From Ophiodon elongatus (Eukaryota; Chordata; Actinopteri; Perciformes; Hexagrammidae), in contig JACSYO010000912.1 of NCBI GenBank assembly GCA_016806645.1, positions 2,414,001 to 2,478,000 on the forward strand: a DNA stretch of 64,000 nt, in the 5' to 3' direction. Position 1 is the first letter of the stretch; the number at the start of each line of letters is the position of its first letter. Below, piece after piece: positions 1 through 11,514 of this stretch. The notes beneath the pieces are model-generated. The model saw nothing but the letters and a program-made list of their open reading frames with translations, made no database searches and was not told where the DNA came from. A program made the translations under genes and the position numbers.

Positions 1-2049
1 TCTTTTCTTCTGTAATTGTGTCATTGTACGAGGAGGACACAAAGATCAACAATATGGAATCAAGACAAATGTGGTTGTAATACTCTGCTATAGAAATGCC
101 AAAGGCATTCTGATCGTACATGGACCATACATTATCATGAAGGAATAATGAACTACCTGTGAAAAGGGCTTATTTCTTAATACAAACATCCAAACTCAGA
201 GGGGCCTTTGAATGTTATTGATTAATTTAGTAAAACAGCCTTCTAATCACTTTACATGCGCCTCCTCTCATGGGTGTAATGGATTTTAATATTCTTAACC
301 AAAGAAGTCTGTGGATGTCTAATCTCATCCAAATACATTTTCTTAAAGCAGACTTGCCAAGCATAAAAAGCAATATTAATAAACATGAGAGCCGAGGTTT
401 AGTATACAACACAGCTCAAGGTCGAGTCTTGTTACACGAGCTGTTGTTTAAGTGACCTCGGCAATTCTAATTTTCATTTCATTATTCTCTTTTCCAACAG
501 CCTTTCACAAGCATTCCTCCTCCCTTGCATTTATCCGTGCATTAATATGGGCGGCTGGCCCCTTCTCATTATATAACCCATTATAATTAATGACATTTGT
601 CGCTGTACGTTGTTGATAAATGGACCCAACAAGGCTAATGAAATGTTCAGGAATGCTGCCCGGTACTTGGATTATGTTCCCTGCTTGCTTTCAATTTACT
701 CTAACACTGTCACCTGAGTCCATTTGTGACACAAAGTAATATTGGTAACATGACACACAGTGTGTCACAGTGAAAAAGGCACTTTTATTGTAAACACGCT
801 TAAAAAAAAACAATGACTGTAAATGTGAATTAAAGTCCTTTCGGCATGAATAACCCTAGTTGTTGAGATTCTTGTCAAAAACTTTCCCGTATAACAAGCT
901 GGCGTTTTATCACCGCTGTGTAGCAGAGGATGGTGAAGGTCGCTGCAGTCAAAAATACGACATTGACATATCCTGAATGGGAGTTGATATTTCTGATCGC
1001 TAAGTCTGTTCTGAAAACGTCTTTGTGTCCAGCGTCAGTGGCTTTCCTTCATCCACCAACAAGAGCTTTGCATTTTGTTTTTGCAGCCATTGCTTGTCGG
1101 CCTTGACAAGAGGTGTTTGTATCTGATGTTGCAGCGTCTGACACTGTGGCACATTTTGTCACTGTGAGCTGAAAACTGGTCAAAAACGTTTTAATGGCAA
1201 TAAATTCAACATGCAAAGGGGTCCATGTTTTTAGATTAGGAGGAGACCTTAACGAGAATGCTAGGGTGGGTTGTTTTTTGTGTCAGTATGTGTTTGTGTG
1301 TGTTTGTGTGTGTTGGTGTGTGTTGGTGTGTGTTGGTTAGTGTGACCGCCAACAAATGACAGAATGGTGATGTTATTGCTCTCTGCAAATTGTTTTAAAT
1401 GAACTGATCGACTACACCAAAAAAGGCTTTTGTTCTGTGTTGAGGGAGAACGAAGGGCCTTGTAATTGGTACATGCACAGACAGCGGGAAACCGTTACGA
1501 AACCAAAAATATAGAATATAAACCTTTTTGTCTACTGTTTTCTTTTCTTTCTCAGAGCGGAGCACTGGACGTGAGATTTACAGAGTGGATATGTTTGCTG
1601 TAATATCTTCTCAGTTAATGTAATTTGAAAGCTGTATAACCTTAATTTATAATGGTGTCCACTTCTGAACACAGCAGGCTACTTAAATAGAATAACTCGT
1701 CTGATGTTCAGAACATGTTCACAGCCTTAAATCAATAAGAAGTAACAGATGTTTCATCTTGTGCCAGATGGGGGATGTTAGTGATGATCTTACACAGCTT
1801 GTTTGTGCATCTATGGACTCGCCTTTAAATACACACTGGGCTGGATGCATTTGTCCAAAGCATGCCGCACTATGACCCCGACGGCGTCATTGTCTGAGCT
1901 CCATTCAGGACAACAGATGCTTCCAAACCCAGTGCTCTTATTACACTGAATTGACACTGTTAATATGGCAGTGTGTCAGTGAGCAAGCAGGTCGGGGGTC
2001 GGTGTACGGAGATATTAACCGTAATTTCTGTCCCCTCATCTTTTCCCAG
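1..2049. other. Probable first ENDOV intron in the window; no exon recognised
   Basis: No recognisable coding exon. In particular, nothing resembling the expected upstream ENDOV exon (GVDVS motif) was found, so this is read as intron. Bases 180-660 are A/T-rich with several ATTAAT/TAATTA-like words and no simple repeats, which makes them a candidate conserved non-coding element. A degenerate TGTGTTGG array sits at about 1285-1340. A pyrimidine tract with a CAG at about 1535-1557 looks like an acceptor, but the sequence after it does not match ENDOV. Confidence 0.6.
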
Positions 2050-2184
2050 GTGCTCTACGAAGACAGTCATATGGTGACCCTGACGGCCCCCTACATAGCT
2101 GGCTTCCTGGCCTTCAGAGAAACCCCCTTCCTTCTGGAAGCTCTGCAGCGGCTGGAGACAAACCAGCCAGAACTTCTGCCTCAG
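2050..2184 (+). CDS. endov: ENDOV coding exon with the PYxxGFLAFRE active-site block
   Basis: 135 bases, 45 codons, phase 0 at both ends, preceded by a pyrimidine-rich tract ending ttttcccag and followed by gtcagc. The translation starts VLYEDSHMVTLTAPY and includes AGFLAFRE, then ends NQPELLPQ. This is the second coding exon of vertebrate ENDOV (human counterpart VVYEESRMVSL...FLAFRE...GLMPQ). The Tyr of TAPY corresponds to the wedge tyrosine that pushes the strands apart at the lesion, and the Glu of AFRE is a metal-binding catalytic residue. The reading frame extends upstream only into intron. Recognition rests on family knowledge of ENDOV; the exon borders are read directly. Confidence 0.95.
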
Positions 2185-3146
2185 GTCAGCTTCTGCACAA
2201 AAACGCTAAAGTGGATCTCAGAGGATTAAAGGGATAGTTTGGATCTTTTGAAGTAGCAGTTGCATGCTTTGGATTTGCTTCATCAAGGTGCTGGAAGAGT
2301 ACCTCACAGGACTTCAGGCCCTTAGTATATTTGTAAAGATTGTTAAGATTTTGAGATTAGACTTTTGAGACTTTATTTGGGTCTTCTATGTCACACTTGT
2401 GTGTTGAAGAATAAATGAAAGGCGTTGTTGGCTTTTCCACTTGCAGAAAAACATAGAAATTCAAAGTTTGCCCCGAGGAGGTGAGTTTCGCCAAGCTCTT
2501 TCTTCATCTTTGATCCTTCTTTTTTGTTTCTTAAGTTTTGCTTGCATTAAACCAGCTTCTGAAAGGACCAGGGGAAAACTACCGTGTATCAAGACGGTGT
2601 CTCCTCAAAATACAGTGGCCATAACTCTCAGTCTCAGCTTGTCAGGCTCGATTGTCTCTTTGCTCACTTGTAGTTGTACTTTGTTAGCCTCAGGTGGGCC
2701 GAGGCTCAGGTGTGCTTTGCTTGTAATGATAAAGCCAGCATGGTAACATGCTTATACATTTGAATCAGTATTAGTTATGACATGCTAGCCTTAATCTCAT
2801 AGTGCAGATGAGATTTTGGTCATTCATTTTTTATGTATCCAGGATGAACTGAAGACATGAGTACATGGAAGTCACAGACTTATAAAACTGGTTTGAGGTT
2901 ACTGACACTCAAACGAGACACTGACACTTTTTCGGCTCATTTAAATGGTGTAAACCTTCCCTTACTTCTTGCACATTAAAACACACTGAATGCATTGCAA
3001 CTCCTGTGACAAAGCTCTTCTGTTCTCCCTCTCTCACCGTTTCTCCAAAAGTCACCCACTCACTTCTGTTTGTCGCAGCCCACGCGCCTCCCTCGCCTCC
3101 TCCCACTCTGTCTCTCTGTCACCATACACGGAGGTGTGCAGAAAGA

Positions 3147-3178
<32 letters not shown>

Positions 3179-4393
3179 ACACACACACACACACAGAGTT
3201 GTATTTGTACTGACATTTAGCCCTGGACAGATGCAGTCACTGCTCCGTTTATCTGCAACCTTTGAAGTGATGTTTTTCCCAGTGACTTATGATTCACAGC
3301 TGAAATAAGTCAGAGTCACCTTTGGCTTCAAGAATTCATCGGTGTAGTGGGGCTGAAAGAGTTAGAGCATCAGTGTGAGGATCGTGTCTCTTATTAACTA
3401 ACGTTTGAAGCTCAGGATAAAGACACTCCACTATCTCACACTCTATTGTCCCTTTCACACATGCAGTCTGTACCTCAAAAGCTCAGGAACATGGGGTTAT
3501 GTGTGAGAAGGAGCGGGGATCGATCTTCAGGGAAGTCTCTACCACTAATTTCCCACCTCAAGACCTCGTAACATTTAACAGAAAATGCTCGTATTTGAGG
3601 ATTACGTCCGTCTGATGAAAGACACTCCCACGTAGAACAAATCACCGCTGATGACGTATTTGAATCTGCAATTTATTTACGGTTTAGCATTCACACCGAT
3701 GTTTTTGCAGGTGATTTGACTTGTCTCGCAAACTTGTTCAATATTGACTACTAGTGATGTTACGTGCTGTGCCGAGGCTTCGGAGCGTTTGGAGAGTAAT
3801 CCGGTACACGTACATCCGGCCTTGCCCCTTGTTCTTCTTCTGTTGAGTTGTATGACGACTCGCATCCATAAGTGATGCATCACCACCATCTGCTGAACTT
3901 TTTTCTTGCCCCTTCTGTTCCAGCATTAGTCATGGCATGTGTGAAAAGCCTCAAAACTGAAATATTTCTAAATGTAGTGCATGTATGAGTAGAGAAAATC
4001 ACAAGCGGTGCTTAAAAGGTTATCCCAGTAATTTACTTGGAACTATGTGTGAAAGAGGCTTTCATCTCCTGACATTGTATGAGGCAGTGGTAGCAGCAGG
4101 GTCACAGACTGCATATAAGCAGAAAAAAAGTTTCCCAGCAGGCATTTTAACTTGTTATACCAGGAGAGCACAGGTGGATCTAATAACATTAACGATGCCT
4201 CTGCTCCACTGAAGTGTATCTGCAGCGATGATTAACATTATTAATTACACCTCTGCTTTTCCTGCTATGACATGTCGCATATCAAAATGTACAAATGTAA
4301 AAATGGCCTTCAGCTTTGGAAAATGCACCGGTAACAGCTACGTCTTTGTTTTGTACTATAGGTATATTCATTTCAGTTGTGCCCTCTCAACAG
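2185..4393 (+). other. ENDOV intron (2.2 kb)
   Basis: Bounded by gtcagc and a terminal acag. Contains an interrupted (AC)n tract at 3147-3196 and otherwise no recognisable exon, RNA gene or transposon. Confidence 0.85.
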
Positions 4394-4433
4394 GTGGTGT
4401 TTGTGGATGGGAATGGCCTCTTCCACTACAGAG
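4394..4433 (+). CDS. endov: ENDOV coding exon with the catalytic VDGNG block
   Basis: 40-base exon: 13 codons plus one base, reading VVFVDGNGLFHYR. The acceptor is ctcaacag and the donor is gtaagtc, which matches the consensus perfectly. The Asp of VDGNG is a catalytic metal ligand, and the His after LF matches the family's second-shell histidine. The human counterpart is VLLVDGNGVLHHR. The split codon is completed by AG of the next exon to give Glu where human ENDOV has Gly. The exon is too short for ORF-based gene finding and is supported by motif, splice sites and phase. Confidence 0.93.
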
Positions 4434-5345
4434 GTAAGTCAAGCTGCTCTATATTGACCTTTTTTACAAAAAAAAAGAAAAGCACTGCATTTCATTTAGG
4501 TGTTATGCTGCATTCACGTATTGTCAGCAGAATGGGAAGAACTTATTCTGATTTGGGAGTGTTTTCGCATTATGAACATTATGAACTGCTCATAATTACG
4601 ATTTAAATAGTATGACGTGAATGTACTAGCATGTGAGGGACCAAGCTGTCAGGCATTAGGAGTCGAAAGTGGGTTTAAAAAAATAGGGTTTTATTTACCC
4701 CCCAAAAAAATACAAAATTAGCAACAAATTTGTGGGCCCATAAAAGAGAGCTCTGCTTTTAAGGGGTGCAACTTTTGCTCTGGCCTGACAAGATGTCCCT
4801 TCAGCAGCAGCAACCAGCAGCGACGGCAGCCTCTACACTGGCAACTCAAAGACATAGAAATTAGAATAACACAAAGCAAACTTAACTAAAGACAAACTTA
4901 AGTGTGACTACAGAAGTTCACTAAATGTGCATGCTACAAATAGAAACTATTGTACTGCCAATAATACTTCAGGAATGGTCATCAAACTCAATGTGTAGAA
5001 AATGAACTATTAATGAATTAACTAATGAAAACTATGGTGAGTGTAAGGATGGTTACGACATTTAAATCAGCTGTGTGGCAGCAGATGCGGCCATCACATG
5101 GCAGTAGCCAGTTTCTGTTTGACTCTTTCTATTGGCTCACTGGCTTATTAGGACACTTTTAACTGAGCTATCATTAAAAAGTATTTATGCCTGTGCTTTT
5201 TTTTCTTCTATTACAAGTCAACTTGTGTGCTGTGAGAACCAGAACAAGGCCAGAACCATTTAGGCTAGAAGTTGGGTTCACATTGTGTTGACAAACTAAA
5301 TTTTAAATAAATACATGTAAATTGGTGGACATGGAAGTCCTCCAG

Positions 5346-5575
5346 GAGGGAATAGTTCAATATTTTGGGAAATGTGTTTCTTTCCGAGAGTGAGATGAGA
5401 TGATTGATATAAACCTTATGTCTGTGCCTTAAGTATGGAGCTGGAGTCAGGAAGTGGTTAGCCTAGCTTAGCATAAAGACTAAGGGAAGACTCCAGACGG
5501 GTATCTCCCCCTGAAACAACAAGTTGCCGTTTCTAACTTTCTGTTTCATTATGGATTAAACCAATCAAACTAGGC
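5346..5575 (+). repeat. Dispersed fish repeat (TTTGGGAAAT...TTAGCATAAAGACT type)
   Basis: caatattttgggaaat, ccgagagtgagatgagatga and tagcctagcttagcataaag are in the order seen in a widespread fish repeat. A short relative (tttctttctgagagtgagat) is at 9230-9254. Non-coding; family name not known to me. Confidence 0.6.
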
Positions 5576-5792
5576 TAACTCTCCTGAGTCAAGCAATGTA
5601 CTTAATGCACAGACTTATCTTAAATGTATCTGCCGACATCAGACAACTGACAAACATTTGAAGTGTGAATGCACGGTATCATATTACAGCTACTAAGAGA
5701 CTAAAAGACTTTCATTTTGTGTTGATTTTGGCGGTATTAAATCTGTAGTGTTTCAGAATACCAGGCTCCCTTCATTTTACTGCAGCCTGGTC

Positions 5793-5867
5793 TGACAGTC
5801 TGCCACTCTCAGTCCTGGTTCTGGTTCTCCTGTGCCTCCCTTCCCTCTAGCGGGCCCAGTTATACAG
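5793..5867 (+). repeat. Dispersed repeat, copy 1 (see 43771-43838)
   Basis: gacagtctgccactctcagtcctgg...gtgcctcccttccctctagcgggcccag. About 75 bases shared with the region at 43.8 kb. Confidence 0.75.
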
Positions 5868-6162
5868 ATTGGGTCATATAGAGAAATATGAATTGAATCA
5901 TAACCAGATAAAAGTTCCCCGTGCTAACTTTGAATCAGATATTGAAATTCAGATCCATTTGAGCTCATTTAAAAACACTTGTTCAGAGTTCAAGGTGAGC
6001 TGTCTTGTCTCGCTCTTTAAAAAAGGCTCTGCAGTATTTAATTTTATGTGTGTTTGGCTCACAACCATAAAATGTCGATATTATATCACATAAAGTCATT
6101 ACTATGGTGTCTAGAGTGACTCTGATTTTTTATTTGACATTGTCACCGTTTGGACCCTGCAG

Positions 6163-6275
6163 AGTTCGGCCTGGCGTGTCATCTCGGAGTGCTGTCGGGG
6201 CTGCCGTGTGTGGGCGTGGCCAAGAACCTGCTGCAGGTGCAGGGTGTGAACAAGAGTGAAGAGCACCAGTTGCAG
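6163..6275 (+). CDS. endov: ENDOV coding exon with the ACHLGVL...PCVGVAK block
   Basis: 113 bases: two bases finishing the split codon, then 37 codons from FGLACHLGVLSGLPCVGVAK to SEEHQLQ, ending in phase 0 at donor gtgagac. This block is among the most conserved in endonuclease V. The Lys of VGVAK corresponds to the conserved active-site lysine of bacterial enzymes, and the helix around ACHLG packs against the inosine pocket. Human reads FGVACHLGVLTDLPCVGVAK. The acceptor CTGCAG is followed directly by AG TTC, so the choice of the first rather than the second AG is fixed by the reading phase. Confidence 0.96.
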
Positions 6276-6601
6276 GTGAGACTTGACTTGAACTCAGGTT
6301 TCTCCACACTTGACAAAGTTGTTCATTTGTTTTTGTCCCTTCTGTGCTGTGGCTTATCAATGTAGAACACCTGATGTGCTACCTCATAGATTGTTTATGT
6401 ACAAATGCTGTTTCTGTAAAAGAGGTGCCAATCACGGGTCAATTCATTATTTAAATTATCAAAGTGTAATCACTTTTCCTTTTTTCTGCTCTGTTTGTTA
6501 CTCACTGCTTTCCAAAATAAGCAAATGAATGTCAGAGGAACGAAGCAAAGGACGGAATCCTCAATTACTTTTGAACGTGCATGTGAACGCACACCTGCGT
6601 C

Positions 6602-6602
<1 letters not shown>

Positions 6603-6690
<88 letters not shown>
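6603..6690 (+). repeat. (TG)44 microsatellite in ENDOV intron
   Basis: 88 uninterrupted bases of TG. In the ENDOV pre-mRNA this is a long UG tract about 330 bases downstream of the donor at 6276. Confidence 0.98.
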
Positions 6691-6694
<4 letters not shown>

Positions 6695-7084
6695 TTAGTT
6701 AGTTAGTGCGAATGCTATTTTGACAGTGTGACTTTTATTACAATCCAAGGCCTCCTTGTGTAACTAAAGCACAAAGAGGCCCGTGACATTTTGAATACAA
6801 ATCAAGCTGGCACAAATACCCATTGGTCAAAGTATACCTGTGGGACAGCACTAACTGGATTTCATTAATATGCAAATGTTCACTTTGTTTCAGTCTGCAG
6901 CCTCGGTGACCTGTTGAGGAAAGAATAAAAACAAGTCAAAGTTAAATCGGCCATATGAGCAGGAGTCTGGCTAGTCTAAAGTAAGAGGACCAACACAGTA
7001 AACATGTCCTTAAAAAGACTCAGTGGCCTTTTTGACATTTCATAGCTAGACTGGATCTATATATTGCAGGTCACTGTAATTTAA

Positions 7085-7560
7085 TTCCTCTTATAAAAAA
7101 AACATTTCAGATTTCCACAATTGTCAATTTAGATATCCACAATCCCATTTTTACTTGTCAAAACTGATGTGAGCCATTCTGGCATATTACTCTCTTTTTG
7201 GATATCCGGAACAGATACCGCAAATATCTGCAATTGCAGATATTCTAATTGTACATATCCGTAATGACATTTTAACTAGTCACAATGTATTTTGGAAATT
7301 CAAAATTACATTATGGATATCTGTTTTTTTTGTTTGGGATATATTAAAATCATGATGACTAACAATTGGCTACCTTCAATGTTCTTCCTGGGAATAATTA
7401 TATTGCAGATATCCAGAATGTTAATTCTTGATGTCAAAAGTGCAATTGTGGATATCTGAAGCTGGAAGCCCAATACACATGAATGGCAAAAGCGACCTAC
7501 TTTAGTATAATAGGAACAAAGAATTGTAGATCTGACATCTGCAATACATATCCAGCCTAG
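7085..7560. repeat. Diverged array of GATATC-centred units
   Basis: Words such as gatatccacaat, gatatccggaa, atatctgcaat, catatccgtaat, gatatctg and gatatccagaatg recur in both orientations every 30-60 bases, with TTTTAACTAGTCACAATG-like spacers. It looks like an old tandem or fold-back repeat family, now heavily diverged. The family could not be named. Confidence 0.55.
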
Positions 7561-8807
7561 CTATTTAAATGTTAAATTACTTGTCATACTGTAGATGCAT
7601 TTACACACACTATTGGAAAATAGTTTTAAAAGGGATCTTCAGCAACCTGAAGCAAACCAACACCAACATGGTGTGAACTCATAGAAAGAGCTTGAACCCT
7701 GTCTTTGCTCTGAGGTGACAGTGATGATAATTGACCTCAAGTGCTTTCCCTGTGGAAAATATCAATATGCAAATTCTTTGTACATGATGTTGATCTGTAG
7801 AAGAGCAGTGATGGGCATTTCCTGTACGTGCGGATGACAGGTGCTGTTAAAAAGTTCCGAAGGCAACCAGCATTGCTGGCTCTTGCAATTATCTCATCCA
7901 GTGTTAACTCCATTAGCAGGCAAAGAGACTCTTTGCTTATATCCCCCGCGGTGTTCATGTAGTAGTGTAACATACTAATTCAATCCTCTCTTGGAGTGTG
8001 TCCATCTCCCTCAATTACTGTTAGTGGCTTTGGTGTCAGAAAATGTTGGTTCGTCTCTGCTGCAGGGTAGAATCTGATCGTTGTCTCTACTGAACACGGT
8101 CGCCTCCGAGGATGCAGGCACGCATATCTGCTGATACTAATCCCAGTGGCTCGGACATGGTCATTATAGGTATCGGGTTGCTCCGACAGTACATAACCAT
8201 GTTGCATCTTTGGGCTCAAGCTATCAGCTTCTGATCAGTTGCAGTGCATGAAATTTTAGAATTCCCTCCGCGTCCACATTGATGTAATTGTAACTCTCTG
8301 GGGCTCCGTCAAATTTGTCTACAGACACGACGGCACAGGAGTGCGACGCCTCAGGTCAACACCGCCGTTGGTGTTTGAGCGCTTAGTAGGAAATTATCTG
8401 TGAAGTAAACTATGAAACACAAGCCATATCAGGCTTCTTACCACATTTCAGAAAATTAGCTGGTAAGAAATAAGATTAGCTTTTACCGGATCTACTCGCA
8501 CGCCGCCACGTACCACTGACAAGCAATATGCTGCCACGCTCAATTAGATGGAAGAAAAAGATTCCGAAAACTCTGCCAGCACACTGAGAGTTTTCAAAAA
8601 ACATGTAGTCTAAGTGTTTCTGAAGGTTACAAAGAGAACTTTCTCTCAGTGGCTGTCATTAAATGTGCAAGCCACAAGAGCAAAGGCATGTGTGTGTGTG
8701 TGTGTGTCTTCATCAGACGCAAGAGCACAGAAGGTGTACATGTGAAGATGTAACACTTTCAAGCCAACGCATTGTGAGGATGTACAAATGCACACAGTGA
8801 CCTAGCG

Positions 8808-8911
8808 CAGGGGTCGGCAACCTTCACTATCCAAAGAGCCATTTTGCCCTATTTTCCACCAAATAAATGTGTCTGGATCTGCAAAAGCTATTTGATATCA
8901 CAGCTTATAAA

Positions 8912-8960
<49 letters not shown>

Positions 8961-9195
8961 CGTTTTCTATATAGTTATATTATATATATAAAAAAACTAT
9001 AGTTTGTTGTACTTATGAAATGATGGATCAAGAATAAAGACAATTTTTGACATTTTATTGCTATTTTACCAGTTATAACAATATCAAACTGTAACAAAAA
9101 TACACTGGCATGTGTAGGCCTACATTGAGGTCAATTAAACACAGAACTATGCAGGCCTCGAATCCTCACCATATTTGTGGAAAATATAAAATAGG
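8808..9195 (+). mobile_element. hAT-like non-autonomous element, decayed
   Basis: Begins CAGGGGTCGGCAACC, the typical hAT terminal sequence, followed by the common AAAGAGCCATTTTG stretch. A (TA)n tract at 8916-8959 lies within it. The 8 bases before it (acctagcg, 8800-8807) recur with one mismatch at 9196-9203 (tcctagcg). This fits the 8-bp target duplication of hAT elements and places the right end at about 9195, although the right terminal inverted repeat itself is no longer recognisable. No transposase coding is present. Confidence 0.6.
8916..8959. repeat. (TA)n microsatellite
   Basis: About 22 TA units; further AT-rich near-palindromic sequence follows to about 9000. Confidence 0.95.
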
Positions 9196-9564
9196 TCCTA
9201 GCGGATACAGATATTGTTATACTTATATGGTTTCTTTCTGAGAGTGAGATGAGAATATCTATATCAGTTTTGTGTATGTTAAAGGTCAGGTCCTTTACTT
9301 TTTTTTTTTGTAAAAATTATATTTTTTTGTATCAGTCTGTAGCTTCCCAGTGGTGTTCCGTATGTATTTAAATAACATTGGGTTGGAATTTGCCTTATCC
9401 TCTCACTTTCTTTTTCTCCCATTTCCCCCCCAGTCCTTCTCGCTCTGTCACTCACTCACTGATAGCCTGGCTGTAACTCAAACTAGTGCGTTATTGATGA
9501 CTTGCTCTGTCTTTCTGACTTCTGCTATTCTGGCTACTCTTGTTTCATAGGAGCCAAACCTCCC

Positions 9565-9591
9565 TCTCTCTCTCACACTCTCTCTCTCACA

Positions 9592-9622
<31 letters not shown>

Positions 9623-9639
9623 ACTCACTCACTCACTCA

Positions 9640-9680
<41 letters not shown>
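9565..9680. repeat. Compound (TC)n-(TCAC)n-(AC)n microsatellite
   Basis: TC units interrupted by TCACAC, then about six TCAC units, then about 20 AC units. The AC tract runs directly into the 52-bp block at 9681-9732 that is repeated at 24.4 kb. Confidence 0.95.
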
Positions 9681-9686
<6 letters not shown>

Positions 9687-9732
9687 TGTTGGCCTCATCC
9701 CAGCCGGGATCGGATGCCCTGTGCGCCCCCCC
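9681..9732 (+). repeat. 52-bp block, copy 1 (identical to 24411-24462)
   Basis: Starts agacactgttggcctcatcc and ends gtgcgcccccc. It is base-for-base identical to the block at 24411-24462, and both copies directly follow an (AC)n tract. The sequences diverge at the poly-C end. Confidence 0.95.
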
Positions 9733-10458
9733 CTCCCCCTGTCTCCCTGCTGGCTGCTTGCTGTAATCAGTCATAGTAGAGCAGACACCACATCCATCAT
9801 GGAGGCTAAGCTCCCTTCATCGCGCTGGCCCATAACCTACAGCACACCTGTCAACAGCAACCACCCACATCACTACGTCTGACTTTGCACGGTCTTTTGG
9901 ACTGTTTGACCAAAACTTTAGTTCCGATAGAATTTTTTTTTTAAATACAGCTACCTTGAGGTTATTATCCACTAATCTGAAATATGAAGTATCACTTTTT
10001 TTCTGCCTTTTATTTTTTATCAGCAAATGGTAGCCAGTTTCTGTCATCAAGTTAGATTTAACAGATTTACTGCTTGTTTTTTTTTTTTTAGTATCACCTA
10101 TTTAATATCAGACTAATAGGAAGCCACTGTGGACTCTAAGGCCATGGTTTTCTCTGGCTCAAAGAGGGTCAAGTTTGTTTTTCTTTATTTACTTTTTGTA
10201 ATTTTTTTATAATAAATGTCTGTGGTAACTGGCTCAGTAGCATCTCAGTAGCAGCTATAAAAAGAGCTATTTAGATGCAGACAAGAAGTCAAATCATGAT
10301 ATCTTTCCGATATTTTTTAGCCCTGGAAATATCGATCGTTGCATTTCAAAAAGAAAAAGGAAAAAATCCAGAGGGAAGTTCAAGTTCTTTTGGCCCCAAT
10401 CCCCATCAGTCTTTTTAATATTGTGTATCTGATGATACAGAGTTTCATTCAATATTAG

Positions 10459-10482
10459 ATTATTATTATTATTATTATTATT
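10459..10482. repeat. (ATT)n microsatellite
   Basis: About eight ATT units. Confidence 0.9.
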
Positions 10483-11253
10483 GGTTTATTTAAAGTTTTC
10501 ATTATTTTTTATTGGACCGGTTTGCTCCCCTTGATGTTTCTCTCAGCCAAAAGTTTGGTTGGTAAAGAGGATTTTTAGAAGCAATTTTCTTTTCAAAAAA
10601 GCATCTGGAGAACATTTCTGTGGACTATTTTTGGACAAATGTTTTGCAGAAAAACTTTAAACACCTTTTAACAAAGAACATAATAATCAGTGAAATCACC
10701 CGACAGCAATAGTGTTTGTCTGGAGAAACTAAAAAGGCCCTGTGCTTAGCCTGAACATGATGATTTCTTCAAAATGAAATGGTTACTCCGAATCCAAAGT
10801 AGAGGAAAAACACACTTTTCTTTTGTGTCCTAAAGCTTCACCTTGGTAAAACAGACACAGCTGTTTTTGTTGACACATTATAGGCAGAGTCACGTTAACA
10901 AGTTATTTTTGTTGCCTGGTGCAACATTTTCATGGAATTGTCAACATTTTGGTTTGGAACATGTATTCTTAAATAAACATTTGAATATGAATTAAATATA
11001 ACACTGATCATTTCTTGTCAATCAAGAACTTGCTATCCTTCAAAGAAATACTGTAGTTTGTTCTCAGTTTGGAGTGTGAACAAATACCAAAGCTCCAAAT
11101 GTATGGTAAATGAAAGTCAAGTCACAGAGGTTAAAGAACAAGAAGGGAGTGAGAAGCTTCCACAGCAGGTTAATAGTTTGTTTCAGTTTGCCATTTGTAT
11201 TGCCGTGCTGTGCATATTTTTTTACTTTGATTTTTGTGTCTTTGCCTCTGCAG

Positions 11254-11322
11254 ATAGATGCTCTGCAGAAAGGAGGAGACAGCTTCCCACTCACAGCCGC
11301 CACAGGCAAAGTGCTTGGAAAG
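11254..11322 (+). CDS. endov: ENDOV coding exon with the GDSFPL block
   Basis: 69 bases, 23 codons in phase 0, reading IDALQKGGDSFPL then TAATGKVLGK. The acceptor is gcctctgcag and the donor gtgcgg. Human ENDOV has IRLLQTRGDSFPL...GTVLGM in the same place. This segment forms the loop and strand before the C-terminal half of the fold. The donor is a weaker match to consensus than the other exons. Confidence 0.95.
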
Positions 11323-11514
11323 GTGCGGCAAAGAACAAACACACAAAAAAATAGAAACACATACTTTTAACAAAGGTGTTGTTTTGTTGCTGCTGACTTC
11401 AAAGAGCACCCACCCTGCGAAAAGTCAAACTCAACAAAACGTGTATGACAATCACAATAACGGAGCAGGAGAAATGTGGTCCAAGTTAGGAAAGACGTTT
11501 CTTTTTGTGTCCAG
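11323..11514 (+). other. Short ENDOV intron (192 bp)
   Basis: Bounded by gtgcgg and tttgtgtccag. It is the only short intron of the visible gene and contains no repeat. Confidence 0.9.

Larger units (their letters stand above)
4434..6162 (+). other. ENDOV intron (1.7 kb) with dispersed repeats
   Basis: Holds two dispersed-repeat pieces, listed separately at 5346-5575 and 5793-5867. No exon is seen between them. The acceptor region ends ggaccctgcag. Confidence 0.85.
6276..11253 (+). other. ENDOV intron (5.0 kb), repeat-rich
   Basis: Contains a perfect (TG)44 tract at 6603-6690, a diverged array of ATATC-containing units at about 7085-7560, a hAT-like element at 8808-9195, a compound microsatellite at 9565-9680 followed by a 52-bp block shared with 24.4 kb, and an (ATT)n run at 10459-10482. 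Bases 7730-8240 are free of simple repeats and carry an octamer-like ATGCAAAT near 7767. No exon is recognised. Confidence 0.85.

Noticed and set aside
1558..1600. Acceptor-like tract before an open frame in the first intron
   Set aside because: The translation (SGALDVRFTEW) does not match the missing ENDOV exon, which should contain GVDVS.
6495..6698. Open frame ending in a VCVCVC run
   Set aside because: Produced by the (TG)44 microsatellite; no protein signal before it.
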